Assembly (NCBI RefSeq): GCF_003184905.1
Contig: NZ_QFRU01000021.1
Coordinates: 1-64,000, forward strand
Direction of reading: 5' to 3'
Source: Bacillus sp. CGMCC 1.16541
Lineage (GTDB): Bacteria; Bacillota; Bacilli; Bacillales; Bacillaceae_H
Length of the DNA: 64,000 nt
The translations under genes and the position numbers were made by a program. Below are positions 1-7,900 of this stretch, one piece after another (within the stretch, counting starts at the first letter, position 1; each line of letters opens with the position of its first letter). The notes below the pieces were generated by a model. The model saw only the letters and a program-made list of their open reading frames with translations, did not search any database and was not told where the DNA came from.

Positions 1-291
1 CATAATGGGGAATTTCATTTCGTTGAAATTGGGGAAATTTGAATCGTTGTTGACAGTTCGGCAAAAAATAGATTGTGGACGGCTAAAATCACTAAAAATT
101 TGAGATTCTAAGACTACTCCTGTATACGGGTTAATCAATTGTTCAATAAAGAAAAATGGTTTTTCTTCAAAAGGATTTCTTACACGTCCAATAAGCCAGA
201 AATCTTCTAACTGTGCTCTTTCCAATACGTATGCCTCTCTATTATCAGGCAATAATTTTGCGAATGCTTCTATTGTAATAGCTTCGATCAC
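1..291 (-). CDS. Hypothetical protein, C-terminal part outside the window
   Basis: An open frame of 97 codons runs leftward from a GTG start at 291 to the window edge without a stop. A GGGGAGG ribosome site at 300-306 lies 8 nt upstream of the GTG, which fixes the start. The visible N-terminus begins MIEAITIEAF and contains FWLIGRVRNPFEEKPFFF and then FIEQLINPYTGVVLES; it has no signal peptide or membrane segment. I do not recognise the family. It is divergent from the gene beginning at 419. Confidence 0.55.
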   Translation of the reverse strand, partial: MIEAITIEAFAKLLPDNREAYVLERAQLEDFWLIGRVRNPFEEKPFFFIEQLINPYTGVVLESQIFSDFSRPQSIFCRTVNNDSNFPNFNEMKFPIM

Positions 292-418
292 CGAAAAAAC
301 CTCCCCAAAAAACAGAATATATTTTATTGTATCATAATAGCAGTACTATTTTCCTAGACATACCAAGAAAACTGTTACAATGGAATTAAATAAGTAATGA
401 AAGGAAGAGTGGGATAGT

Positions 419-1330
419 GTGAAGCAAGGAAAGGTAGCGATTATTAAAAATGGAAAGGATATTGGTAGGATAATTCCATTTAATATAGACTTACAGGAAA
501 GTGACTTTAAAATTAGTTTTTCAAAGAACGACTACAACGTTTTTATGTATTCTTTTCTTTCAGAAACGCCTGAAAAAGTTGAATTGGAAAATATGACTGA
601 ATGGGAAATTTCATATCATAGAAGTACTGCACTTAAGCCTCCGATAATCCATCTAAAAGAGAAGAAACAAGAACCGAAATATTTAGTGCTCCCATTAAAA
701 AGACTAATTGATCCTAATGTATATAATGAATTTCCTATCCCGTTTATGAGAATTCAAATTCCTATTAATTTTCAAGCAAAGGAATATAAGGAGAAAAAAT
801 CAAATAAACCTATTGTATTTGATATGGGCGAAGCAAATGTTGCGGAATTTTATTTGACCAATACAAGTTTTGATTATGAAGCATTCTCAATGAAGTGGCC
901 GGCAATCAGTTTACGACTTTTAACTTCTTCTTTTGAGTATTTCGCAACAAACAACATGACTACTGATGAAAACAAATACAAATACTTCATGCCATCGGGA
1001 GACGATATACGCACAGCAGCAATGGAGGTTAATCTCAACGAATATATGAAATTTTTCATTAATATGTATTACAATCCAGAACTTGTAGATCGAGACGGGG
1101 ATATTAAAGTTACATTTATTGAAAATGAGTTTGCTACTTCACTACTTGGTTTATCACCCATTGGTTATGAAAATGAACAAGGTAAAGTTGAAATGAGGCC
1201 AGGATTTGAAGAAGATTTGAATAGGAAGACTATGCCAGTTGAAGAAAGACAAAAATGGAGATATAGGTTTAAAAGGATGCAGGATAAGCTTGAGCGGGAA
1301 ATGAAAAAAATAAAGAAGTCTAAGTATTGA
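419..1330 (+). CDS. Hypothetical protein, 303 aa
   Basis: GTG start at 419, preceded by AAGGAAG at about 400. The protein is hydrophilic, has no signal peptide or transmembrane segment, and ends in a strongly basic tail (residues about 275-303, rich in K and R, with a likely helix EERQKWRYRFKRMQDKLERE). I recognise no catalytic motif. It is followed 90 nt later by an HNH endonuclease gene in the same direction, in an AT-rich stretch of nuclease-like genes. A role in an accessory or defence locus is inferred from position only. The basic tail could contact nucleic acid. Confidence 0.5.
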   Translation: MKQGKVAIIKNGKDIGRIIPFNIDLQESDFKISFSKNDYNVFMYSFLSETPEKVELENMTEWEISYHRSTALKPPIIHLKEKKQEPKYLVLPLKRLIDPNVYNEFPIPFMRIQIPINFQAKEYKEKKSNKPIVFDMGEANVAEFYLTNTSFDYEAFSMKWPAISLRLLTSSFEYFATNNMTTDENKYKYFMPSGDDIRTAAMEVNLNEYMKFFINMYYNPELVDRDGDIKVTFIENEFATSLLGLSPIGYENEQGKVEMRPGFEEDLNRKTMPVEERQKWRYRFKRMQDKLEREMKKIKKSKY

Positions 1331-1419
1331 TTGCTATCTTACGATTCTATTTCAGAAGCTATGAAACTCACAAGGAAAAATGTTGAATTTTAGGCGAATA
1401 CAATGTAAGGAGATAAAAA

Positions 1420-2610
1420 ATGATTAAGCTTACTAATGAGCAGATAAAGCTTGCTGAACAACTTTTAATTACAGTGATGGAAAAGGAACCTATTGTGGAA
1501 TATAAGGAATTAGGAGACAGAATTTCACCACCAATCCACCATCGTCAGGTTCCGAGGCATATTGGGGTTATTTCAGAATTATGCTTTCAGCTAGGATTGC
1601 CGTTCCTTTCTGCAAAGGTTGTAACTAAAGGAGTAAATGTGGCAGGGGAAGGGTTTTATAAACTTTACACACAGTATTTTCCCGATGCAAAGAAACTTAC
1701 TTCTAAAGAAGTATTTAGTGAGGAATTGAAAAAAATTAGAGAATGTACAGAATGGTATAAGCTCGCAGATTATTTACATATTAATCTTGATTTACCAAGG
1801 CCTACTGCGAAAAGTTATGTAACACCATCCATAAGAATATTGCCAATGAGTAGTAAAGAAGAATTTCCTGGAATGAGCATAGAAGACGTGCAAGAGTATT
1901 TCTTTTTGGGTGAACTTAAAAAGCGAAATGGCATCTTTTACTTTAGAAGAGTTGGAATGAATGCTCCCGAAGGTTCTCTAGTACTCTTTCAATTTGATAA
2001 TTTGATTATTGCCTCAGCTAACCTTCATAGTATTGAAAAGTTTGATACCCCGGAAAAGGAGCAATATTATGGAGCCTATCAATTCGATATAAAAACGATC
2101 GAAGTCTTTCAACCCGTTACAGTAGCCGAAATAAATAAAATTGATGGTAATATTACTCGATTTTCACAATCAAAGCAGGAAATTAATTCTTCTTTTATTT
2201 CCGAGATTGAAGAACTAATTAAGAGAAAGCAAATGGCACTTTTAGCAGATGAATTGCCTGTGCAAGAATCTCCTAAACTTAAAGAAGGAGCAAAGAAACA
2301 GGTTTTGGTTAATTCCTATGAAAGAAATTACAAAGCAAGACAACAATGTATAGACTATTATGGATGTCACTGTTCAGTTTGCGATTTTGAGTTTGCAAAG
2401 TTTTATGGGGATGAATTTGAGGGGAAAATTCATGTTCATCATCTTAAAGCTCTTTCTGAAATAAATGAAGAATATGAAGTGGATCCAATTAATGATTTAC
2501 GCCCAGTTTGTCCAAATTGCCATCTAGCCTTACACTCCAAAGTTGGTGGTAAACCGTATAGCATTGAAGAACTGAAAGAAAAAATCAACCGAACAAAGTC
2601 TTTAGTGTAG
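1420..2610 (+). CDS. HNH endonuclease, McrA-like architecture
   Basis: ATG at 1420 with an AAGGAGAT ribosome site 5-6 nt upstream. The C-terminal 70 residues (about 310-390) form an HNH nuclease: a first cysteine pair in CHCSVC, the catalytic HVHHLK, then DLRPVCPNCHLALHS with the second zinc pair and the last His. The N-terminal 90 residues resemble the helical DNA-contact region seen in McrA-type HNH proteins, with the glycine-rich GVNVAGEGFYKL. Family knowledge: such proteins cut DNA, often DNA carrying modified bases. The specificity cannot be read from sequence. It sits with a zinc-ribbon gene 21 nt downstream and a second nuclease-like gene, so a small defence cassette is plausible. Confidence 0.85.
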   Translation: MIKLTNEQIKLAEQLLITVMEKEPIVEYKELGDRISPPIHHRQVPRHIGVISELCFQLGLPFLSAKVVTKGVNVAGEGFYKLYTQYFPDAKKLTSKEVFSEELKKIRECTEWYKLADYLHINLDLPRPTAKSYVTPSIRILPMSSKEEFPGMSIEDVQEYFFLGELKKRNGIFYFRRVGMNAPEGSLVLFQFDNLIIASANLHSIEKFDTPEKEQYYGAYQFDIKTIEVFQPVTVAEINKIDGNITRFSQSKQEINSSFISEIEELIKRKQMALLADELPVQESPKLKEGAKKQVLVNSYERNYKARQQCIDYYGCHCSVCDFEFAKFYGDEFEGKIHVHHLKALSEINEEYEVDPINDLRPVCPNCHLALHSKVGGKPYSIEELKEKINRTKSLV

Positions 2611-2631
2611 ATAAGAAAGTGATGGGTATTT

Positions 2632-3204
2632 ATGGCGATCAATTATAAACAGTGTCCAAAATGCGGATCCAAAAATACAATGAAAATTTTATATGGTATG
2701 CCAACTTATGAATCTTTTCGAAAAGCAGAAGCGGGAGAAATTAAACTTGGCGGATACTGCATAATAGTTGATGGGCCAGAATACTCCTGCAAAGATTGCG
2801 AACATGAGTGGAATAAAGAGGAAGCTCTTGAAGCTGCTTATGATAAAATTAAGGGACTTAAGGCTTCATTTGGGGGCTACTTCGAAGGCTATTACAATGT
2901 TGAAATTAATTTAACTACCTACCAAGTTTTATGGAGTCGTTGGGGTGGCGGAGAAGAAGAAACGATCCAAAAAATAATTCGACCAGCCACGGCTAAGAAG
3001 TTTATAGAAGAATTAAAGTTGATTGACTTGCTGGATTGGAAGGCCAAATATATAGAACCTGGTATTCTTGATGGCACTCATTGGAGTGTTGAGATTATTA
3101 GAGATGGACGAAATATAAACAAGCACGGGGATAATAAATTTCCAGATGAATGGGATGCTTTTTGCAAACTGATCAGGAAAATTAGCGGAAAGAACTTTTC
3201 ATGA
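2632..3204 (+). CDS. Zinc-ribbon protein of unknown function, 190 aa
   Basis: ATG at 2632, only 21 nt after the HNH gene, so probably cotranscribed. Two CxxC knuckles, CPKCGSKNT at residues 8-16 and CKDCEHEW near 53-60, form an N-terminal zinc ribbon. The C-terminal 110 residues are a separate domain containing DGTHWSVEI and a final DEWDAFCKLIRKISGKNF. A second, shortened copy of that terminal part is found at 4914-5069 (see that entry). The ribosome site is weak (GTGATGGG). The molecular role is unknown. The ribbon suggests binding to nucleic acid or protein. Confidence 0.6.
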   Translation: MAINYKQCPKCGSKNTMKILYGMPTYESFRKAEAGEIKLGGYCIIVDGPEYSCKDCEHEWNKEEALEAAYDKIKGLKASFGGYFEGYYNVEINLTTYQVLWSRWGGGEEETIQKIIRPATAKKFIEELKLIDLLDWKAKYIEPGILDGTHWSVEIIRDGRNINKHGDNKFPDEWDAFCKLIRKISGKNFS

Positions 3205-3249
3205 ATTTTAAGATTGAATAAAGACGACATGTTAAAGGGAGTTTTAAAA

Positions 3250-3783
3250 ATGAAGGTCATTATTCCAACTAGAAAACTTACTTATACTAAAGATGAACTT
3301 AATAGTTGGATTGAAGGAAATAGAGAGTACTGCTTTGATCAATATTGCAGAAGCTTGCCAGGTTCCAAGGAATTTGGAGAATACATAGCTGGAAAATATT
3401 GTTAAACTTTAGGTTGCGAATGGATACACCATGATTATAATTTATTTGGAGGAAACAAACTAGGCAAATATCCAAAGGCTGAAGCGATATTTCGAAAGCA
3501 TTTTGGTGATGAAAGATATGAAACAGGAAGAGGATATTTCCCATCATTTTATCCCTTTATCAAAGTAGAAGAACCTGATTTAATGGTTTACAAACCAGAC
3601 TGTTCCGAAATTCGTTTCCTTGAATGTAAAAGGCAGGATACTAACGATAAACTTAGGAATGAGCAAGTTAAAGGACTTGCACTTCTAAAATTACTATTCG
3701 AGTGTCATGTTGAAGTTGTTGAAATTATCGAAGCAGGACAGGGGCAAATTGGTGTTGGAGAATCCTTAATATGGGAGTTTTAA
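3250..3783 (+). pseudogene. VRR-NUC-like nuclease gene interrupted by an in-frame TAA
   Basis: ATG at 3250 with AAAGGGAG 8 nt upstream. Reading runs 51 codons to a TAA at 3403-3405, then continues in the same frame without another stop to 3783. The downstream part holds EEPDLMVYKP, then FLECKRQ, then NEQVKGLALLKLL, the order PD-...-ExK-...-Q expected for a VRR-NUC / PD-(D/E)XK fold. Joined, the product would be about 177 residues, a normal size for stand-alone VRR-NUC proteins. One base change would restore it. Alternatives are stop readthrough or a sequencing error. It follows the zinc-ribbon gene by 45 nt. Confidence 0.65.
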
Positions 3784-3857
3784 ATAGAGGCTGTTGATTA
3801 TTGAATTCATAAAAAAGATTAGCATCAGCAGTACTTTTGAGTGCAAACACTTATAAC

Positions 3858-3924
3858 CAACAACTCCTTGACAAACAGCTTGTTCCGAGTGATTACTAGG
3901 CTACCATTTACTAAGGAGTTGTTG
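3858..3924. repeat. 12-bp perfect inverted repeat over a ribosome site
   Basis: CAACAACTCCTT at 3858-3869 and AAGGAGTTGTTG at 3913-3924 are exact reverse complements separated by 43 nt. The right arm contains the AAGGAG ribosome site and touches the GTG start of the small HTH frame, so folding of the transcript would hide the translation start. TTGACA at 3868-3873 lies at the edge of the left arm and could be a -35 box. Confidence 0.6.
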
Positions 3925-4124
3925 TGAATATGAATGATGAACAAAGAAACCAAATTAGGATATTGAGGTACCAAGGTGTCGGCTATATGAAGATAGGAAA
4001 AACGCTGGGGTTATCTCGTGATATCATTAGAAATTATTGCAAAAGGCATGGACTTGATGGCCGTGCAACTGAGTTAGTGATTATTCAGGTCGTCCCTGTG
4101 ACGGAAACGGAGGTTTTCTTATAA
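3924..4124 (+). CDS. Truncated helix-turn-helix protein (recombinase-accessory type)
   Basis: A 66-codon frame with GTG at 3924 or ATG at 3930 and AAGGAG at 3913-3918. Residues 5-45 form a homeodomain-like HTH of the kind found in resolvase and transposase accessory proteins: a basic first helix, GVGYMKIGKTLGLSRDIIR as the turn and recognition helix, then NYCKRHGLDG. Related proteins usually continue with a cysteine cluster of about 70 residues. Here the sequence after about residue 48 (ATELVIIQVVPV) does not look like that, so the gene is probably a 5' remnant joined to other DNA. Its stop codon overlaps the start region of the hydrolase gene. Confidence 0.45.
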   Translation: MNMNDEQRNQIRILRYQGVGYMKIGKTLGLSRDIIRNYCKRHGLDGRATELVIIQVVPVTETEVFL

Positions 4125-4762
4125 AAGTTATTTTAATCCATGGATTTAATAAAAATGCGAAAGATATGAAACGATTACATCAACATTTAGAATCGTTAGG
4201 ATATGAGTGTTTCTCACCAAATTTGTCACTTACATATAAAGAACTTGAATTCGCATCGTTGACGTTAGAGGGTATTTTAGAAGAGGTGACTGCGTCCAAT
4301 TTGAGGAAAGACGAACAAATTCACTTGGTGGGTCATAGTACAGGTGGTTTAGTGATTAGGAAACTACTTTCAGATACAAAGCATGCTAATCGAATCGGGA
4401 GATGTGTACTGATCGCAACACCTAATCAAGGTAGTAAGTTAGCTGAAATCGCAGGAAGTGTTACGTTTTATGTGGAAGTGTATAAAACGTTGAAATCACT
4501 AACGTATCACGCTGTTCGACAATTAAAGATAGAGAATGAATCGAACATCGAGATCGCTGCGATTGCGGGGACGAAAAATAATCTTTTATTGGGAAAGTTA
4601 ATTGGTCGTGAAAATGATGGCAGAGTGGAAGTGGACTCCGTCTATTTGCCGAGTTTAAACGATTTTATGACCTTGCCATACGGACATAAAGAAATCCATC
4701 ATCAGCTTGAAACTGCAAAATGGGTCGATGCTTTTTTACGAACAGGGAAGTTCAACGAATAA
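4121..4762 (+). CDS. Alpha/beta hydrolase (lipase-like), apparently starting at ATA
   Basis: The fold begins with strand beta-1 and the oxyanion-hole motif KVILIHGFNKN, encoded from 4124. The first ATG of the frame, 4166, would delete this motif. The only well-placed initiation site is GGAGG at 4109-4113, which points 7 nt downstream to ATA at 4121. The nucleophile elbow is GHSTGG (near residue 68). The catalytic His is probably in LPYGHKEIHH near the C-terminus. Length (about 213 aa) fits small PGAP1/LipA-like hydrolases. No signal peptide, so intracellular. Either a rare AUA start is used or the start codon was lost by ATG to ATA. The substrate is unknown. Confidence 0.75.
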   Translation: MKVILIHGFNKNAKDMKRLHQHLESLGYECFSPNLSLTYKELEFASLTLEGILEEVTASNLRKDEQIHLVGHSTGGLVIRKLLSDTKHANRIGRCVLIATPNQGSKLAEIAGSVTFYVEVYKTLKSLTYHAVRQLKIENESNIEIAAIAGTKNNLLLGKLIGRENDGRVEVDSVYLPSLNDFMTLPYGHKEIHHQLETAKWVDAFLRTGKFNE

Positions 4763-4913
4763 GGAAGGCAATATGATCATAAAAAAGGACTTCCAACTAA
4801 AGAGGCGAATAGGTGTGTTACATACCACACATCAGGAGGTCACCACATTGTTACTTTATTTTTGATCAAAATCAATCTACCTAAACAAAACGAACTAAAT
4901 TAGGAGTTGATCA

Positions 4914-5069
4914 ATGATGAGATATACATACTCGCTTGACGGAACGTACTGGAGTGTCCGTATTGAATACGAAACACATTGTGAAATCAAACGAAGGAAT
5001 AACCACTATCCACCGAAATGGACGAAGTTTTGTCACACGATTTCGACATTAAGTGGGGAGTATGCTTAA
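4914..5069 (+). pseudogene. 51-codon fragment related to the zinc-ribbon protein C-terminus
   Basis: ATG at 4914 with AGGAG at 4902-4906. The 51-residue product contains DGTYWSVRIEY, then YPPKWTKFCHTISTLSG, which lines up with DGTHWSVEII and FPDEWDAFCKLIRKISG at the end of the protein encoded at 2632-3204. The zinc ribbon and the middle domain are absent. This is probably the tail of a second family member whose front was deleted, though the good ribosome site means a short protein could still be made. Confidence 0.5.
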
Positions 5070-5084
5070 TCCGTCATTGTTTTG

Positions 5085-5117
5085 TAGACGGTTGTGAGTG
5101 CGTGATCCAACCGTCTA
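5085..5117. repeat. 10-bp perfect inverted repeat
   Basis: TAGACGGTTG (5085-5094) and CAACCGTCTA (5108-5117) are exact reverse complements with a 13-nt loop, between the short fragment gene and the convergent gene at 5163. No strong T-run follows, so it is a weak terminator candidate at most. Confidence 0.45.
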
Positions 5118-5162
5118 ACTGCTTCTAGTATAAGGATACGTAACGAAACGAAAAGCTCGTTT

Positions 5163-5501
5163 TTAGTTTGTACCACCAAATGCCGTTCCGTCTATAATGT
5201 CCTCTAAACGATGCGCATCAAGCTTAAACATGTCGCCTCCATCAGATGCTTCACCGTCCCACGTTAAGACGTATACTTCTGCATCAGAAAGATACTCTTC
5301 CATGTTTCTTACAAGTAAAGCGTTGTACTCACCAAACAACTTCATTTTACAAACGGCAATCGCATCTTTCGTTTTGATCTCATCTGTGTCGAAATCATCA
5401 TTTTTTAATGCGTTGATTAAACTTGTCGCCAACGCTAATTCATCTAAACACTCAATTGTTTGCTCAATATCGTCTACATTCCATTCAATTAGTTGCATCA
5501 T
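5163..5501 (-). CDS. Acidic hypothetical protein, 112 aa
   Basis: ATG at 5501 with AAGGAG 5 nt upstream on the minus strand. The protein is strongly acidic, contains two cysteines and the stretch VYVLTWDGEASDGGDMF, and has no signal peptide or membrane segment. I recognise no family. It is a single gene flanked by an inverted repeat and by the promoter region of the SLH gene. A coding call is supported by the ribosome site and amino-acid composition. Confidence 0.6.
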   Translation of the reverse strand: MMQLIEWNVDDIEQTIECLDELALATSLINALKNDDFDTDEIKTKDAIAVCKMKLFGEYNALLVRNMEEYLSDAEVYVLTWDGEASDGGDMFKLDAHRLEDIIDGTAFGGTN

Positions 5502-5817
5502 TCTTTCTCCTTTTCATGATGTATATTTAGCATCTAGGCAGTTATCATCTTCTCTATCATTATACCTGTATTTGTTAGTTTTGGAATTCACTTATGTTTC
5601 CATTTTGGAGAGTACGTATCTTCTTGATCTTTTATACCTAGTGAATCTCCTTGTCATATGTATGGTAAAATCTTTATTCATCAAGATTTGGTTCCTCACT
5701 GTGACTTATCTTTTGTAGTACCAAATAATAGAATTAAATGGTACGATAGTAATAGTTTTTTAGATTCTTTTTAGTAGAATCGGATGAACAAATGGATGGA
5801 GAAGAGAGGGACTGATC
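5502..5817. other. Intergenic region upstream of the SLH gene
   Basis: About 316 nt of AT-rich DNA between divergent genes. It must hold the promoters of both neighbours, but I cannot assign one with confidence. GAGAGGG at about 5804-5810 is the ribosome site of the SLH gene. No hairpin or repeat stands out. Confidence 0.4.
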
Positions 5818-6948
5818 GTGGAAAAAGTGACAAAACCCCGTTTACTCATGGTAGTTTTTACATTACTTATTGCGTTATTTTCACCCACCTTGCATACCAC
5901 ACAAGCAGCAAGCACGTTTAAAGATGTACCAAGTAATCATTCAGCGAAGAAAGAGATTGATTACCTTGTGAGTCAAGGGATTATTAAAGGGTACAATGAT
6001 GGTACGTTTCGACCTTATAATCATGTAACCAATGCGCAAGTCGCAACGATGTTAGTAAGGGCTTTGAAGTTAAACACCAACGGAAGACCAAACCCTTCGT
6101 TTACAGATGTGTTCTCTACAAATCCTGCATTTAAAGAGATTGCGACAGCCGTTGACGTGGGCATTTTTCCAAAAGGCAAAACCTTTTACCCTAACGCATC
6201 GATTTCAAGGGAAGCGATGGCAAGAGCATTAGTGAACGCATTTAAACTTCAAGGAAGCGAAGGCATCTATTTTACCGATGTGTCGGATTCGTATTGGGCT
6301 TATCCGTACATTTCAACCTTAGCTGCGAATCAAATTACGACAGGTTATCCAGATGGATCGTTCAAACCAAAGAATGTGGTGACACGCTCGCAGTTTTCAG
6401 CTTTTGTGGCACGCTCATTAAGTGAATCGTTTAAGCCCCGTATGAATCAAAGAGTCGTAGCCGGAGGATTAAAACGTAATCCAGATAAGACGTACGTTTA
6501 TAACCTTTACGACCACGGAGCAGGTTATGAAACCGTATCTTGGTACTATGAATGGACAAACGACTACGGTTGGGATAACTGGACTGCTTACTATGAAGAT
6601 GATTATGATATTGAGCCTGTCTATTATAGCCAAAGAGAAGACAAAGGCGGAATGTACATTGGCTGGCAAGACTCAGAAATCTCGATGGGTATTCCATATC
6701 CGTTAACGTTAAATAAAATGTTTAATAGTGAACGATATACCTATGAAGGAGATAAAATCGACTATTACGTGGTCACCAACATGACTAAAACCATCAAAAC
6801 GCCTGCTGGTACGTTCCAAAACGTCATCGAAATTAAGGATTATGATGGCTACTACATGTACTACGCACAAGGAGTCGGTCATATCTTAACCGTTGATGCC
6901 ACTCGCCAACCTGCTAGAAAGACAATGGAATTGGTTGACTTGTATTAA
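5818..6948 (+). CDS. S-layer homology (SLH) domain exported protein
   Basis: GTG at 5818 with GAGAGGG upstream. Residues 1-31 are a signal peptide ending TTQAAS. Three SLH domains follow at about 32-85, 90-145 and 148-205, each starting FKDV/FTDV, containing GY-DG-F-P, and ending in a TR/SR-type helix. SLH triplets bind pyruvylated secondary cell-wall polymer, so the protein is anchored outside the membrane. The C-terminal part (about 210-376) is Tyr/Trp-rich and includes IKTPAGTFQNVIEIKDYDG and YYAQGVGHIL, a pattern seen in Bacillus surface proteins of unknown role. A U-tailed hairpin at 6959-6990 ends the unit. Confidence 0.88.
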   Translation: MEKVTKPRLLMVVFTLLIALFSPTLHTTQAASTFKDVPSNHSAKKEIDYLVSQGIIKGYNDGTFRPYNHVTNAQVATMLVRALKLNTNGRPNPSFTDVFSTNPAFKEIATAVDVGIFPKGKTFYPNASISREAMARALVNAFKLQGSEGIYFTDVSDSYWAYPYISTLAANQITTGYPDGSFKPKNVVTRSQFSAFVARSLSESFKPRMNQRVVAGGLKRNPDKTYVYNLYDHGAGYETVSWYYEWTNDYGWDNWTAYYEDDYDIEPVYYSQREDKGGMYIGWQDSEISMGIPYPLTLNKMFNSERYTYEGDKIDYYVVTNMTKTIKTPAGTFQNVIEIKDYDGYYMYYAQGVGHILTVDATRQPARKTMELVDLY

Positions 6949-6955
6949 AACGAGA

Positions 6956-6990
6956 AAAAACAGGCCTCCAGTTTGAAGAGCCTGTTTTTC
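6956..6990 (+). terminator. Rho-independent terminator after the SLH gene
   Basis: AACAGGC at 6959-6965 pairs with GCCTGTT at 6980-6986, followed by TTTTTC. It lies 10 nt after the stop codon and may also serve the convergent kinase gene. Confidence 0.8.
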
Positions 6991-7025
6991 TTCGCTTTAG
7001 GAAGCTAAATGGATAAATCGTTTAT

Positions 7026-7520
7026 TTACTTACCTTTAAACTCTAAAATGTTTAACCCCTCGGATGCTTCTGGTGCTTCAAAAAATTGAGTCACATGAAG
7101 AAAGACTTCTTCCGTGTCAAAAGCTGCTCTTTCAGGTTGTTCGATACGCCTTTTTTGAATGTGACGCAAGCATTGCTCGTTGTCTAGATTAAGGTAAATG
7201 AGTTGATGGTTAGCATGGACCTCGGACGCCATCTCCAACAACCATTTTCTTGATTTTTTCGTGTTCGCTGGAAAATCCATCACGACATCGGTACCGACAC
7301 GTAAGATGTTTTGAACATGTTTTTTCACCAACGGCTTAATCTGTGCGGAGAATGTTAAATAGTCTTCAAATGATTGAATTTGGTTCGGATAAAGAGATGA
7401 AAGCCATTCATCTTCAGACAACAGTACTGCCCGTTCATCTTTCGCCAATTGAGCGGATTGAGTTGATTTTCCTGCCCCCATCTTTCCGCAGAAAATGTAC
7501 AAAGTTCCTACTGTTTTCAT
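7026..7520 (-). CDS. P-loop kinase-like ATPase (AAA_33 type)
   Basis: I place the start at ATG 7520, because the longer GTG start at 7535 would use the GGAGG sequence itself as codons. From the ATG the protein begins MKTVGTLYIFCGKMGAGKST, a Walker A loop directly after the first strand. LLSEDEW follows, as in small-molecule kinases that use an Asp after strand 2, and a lid-like arginine segment HIQKRRIEQPERAAF is near residue 130. Length of 164 aa fits AAA_33 kinases such as zeta-toxin-like or gluconate-kinase-like proteins. The substrate cannot be inferred. It is a single gene. Confidence 0.75.
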   Translation of the reverse strand: MKTVGTLYIFCGKMGAGKSTQSAQLAKDERAVLLSEDEWLSSLYPNQIQSFEDYLTFSAQIKPLVKKHVQNILRVGTDVVMDFPANTKKSRKWLLEMASEVHANHQLIYLNLDNEQCLRHIQKRRIEQPERAAFDTEEVFLHVTQFFEAPEASEGLNILEFKGK

Positions 7521-7616
7521 CCTTCTGACCTCCACAAATGATTCTAGTCATTCTTATCTTCTAAGACGAGTATGTTGTTTATCTCATTATGAATCGTATA
7601 CTTATTTAAGTTTACC

Positions 7617-7790
7617 ATTAAATCTAAGTGATTTAAAAAACTTGGGAGTGACATGTGTCGTTCCTCGTTTCATACGAAACAAAGCTCTCTGAAGGAAGGA
7701 TCAAAGCGGTCTCCGTCAACTTGCTACAGCGAAAATGGAGCTTGTTGGCAGCACGTTGCTAGAAATATAGGCAGAGTGCGGTGCTTTTTT
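7617..7790 (+). other. Non-coding stretch with three hairpins and a T-run
   Basis: The 380 nt between the kinase gene and the membrane-protein gene contain GTTTC-atac-GAAAC (7667-7680), CAACTTGCT paired with AGCTTGTTG (7717-7725 / 7739-7747, with two internal mismatches), and AGCAC (7750-7754) paired with GTGCT (7781-7785), which runs into TTTTTT. This could be a small RNA or a leader ending in a terminator. I do not recognise a known class. Confidence 0.3.
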
Positions 7791-7900
7791 ATTTGATTGA
7801 GATAGGTATTTTTTAGTATAAGTTGTCAAAATAAACAATCTATCGAAAAAGCAAGATGTGTTTCGTGGTAAAATAAGTAAGAAAATTCACTGGTGAGGTA

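Noticed and set aside
5197-5718. 173-codon open frame opposite the acidic protein gene
   Set aside because: It overlaps a minus-strand gene with a good ribosome site, has Ser/Leu-rich low-complexity reading and no ribosome site.
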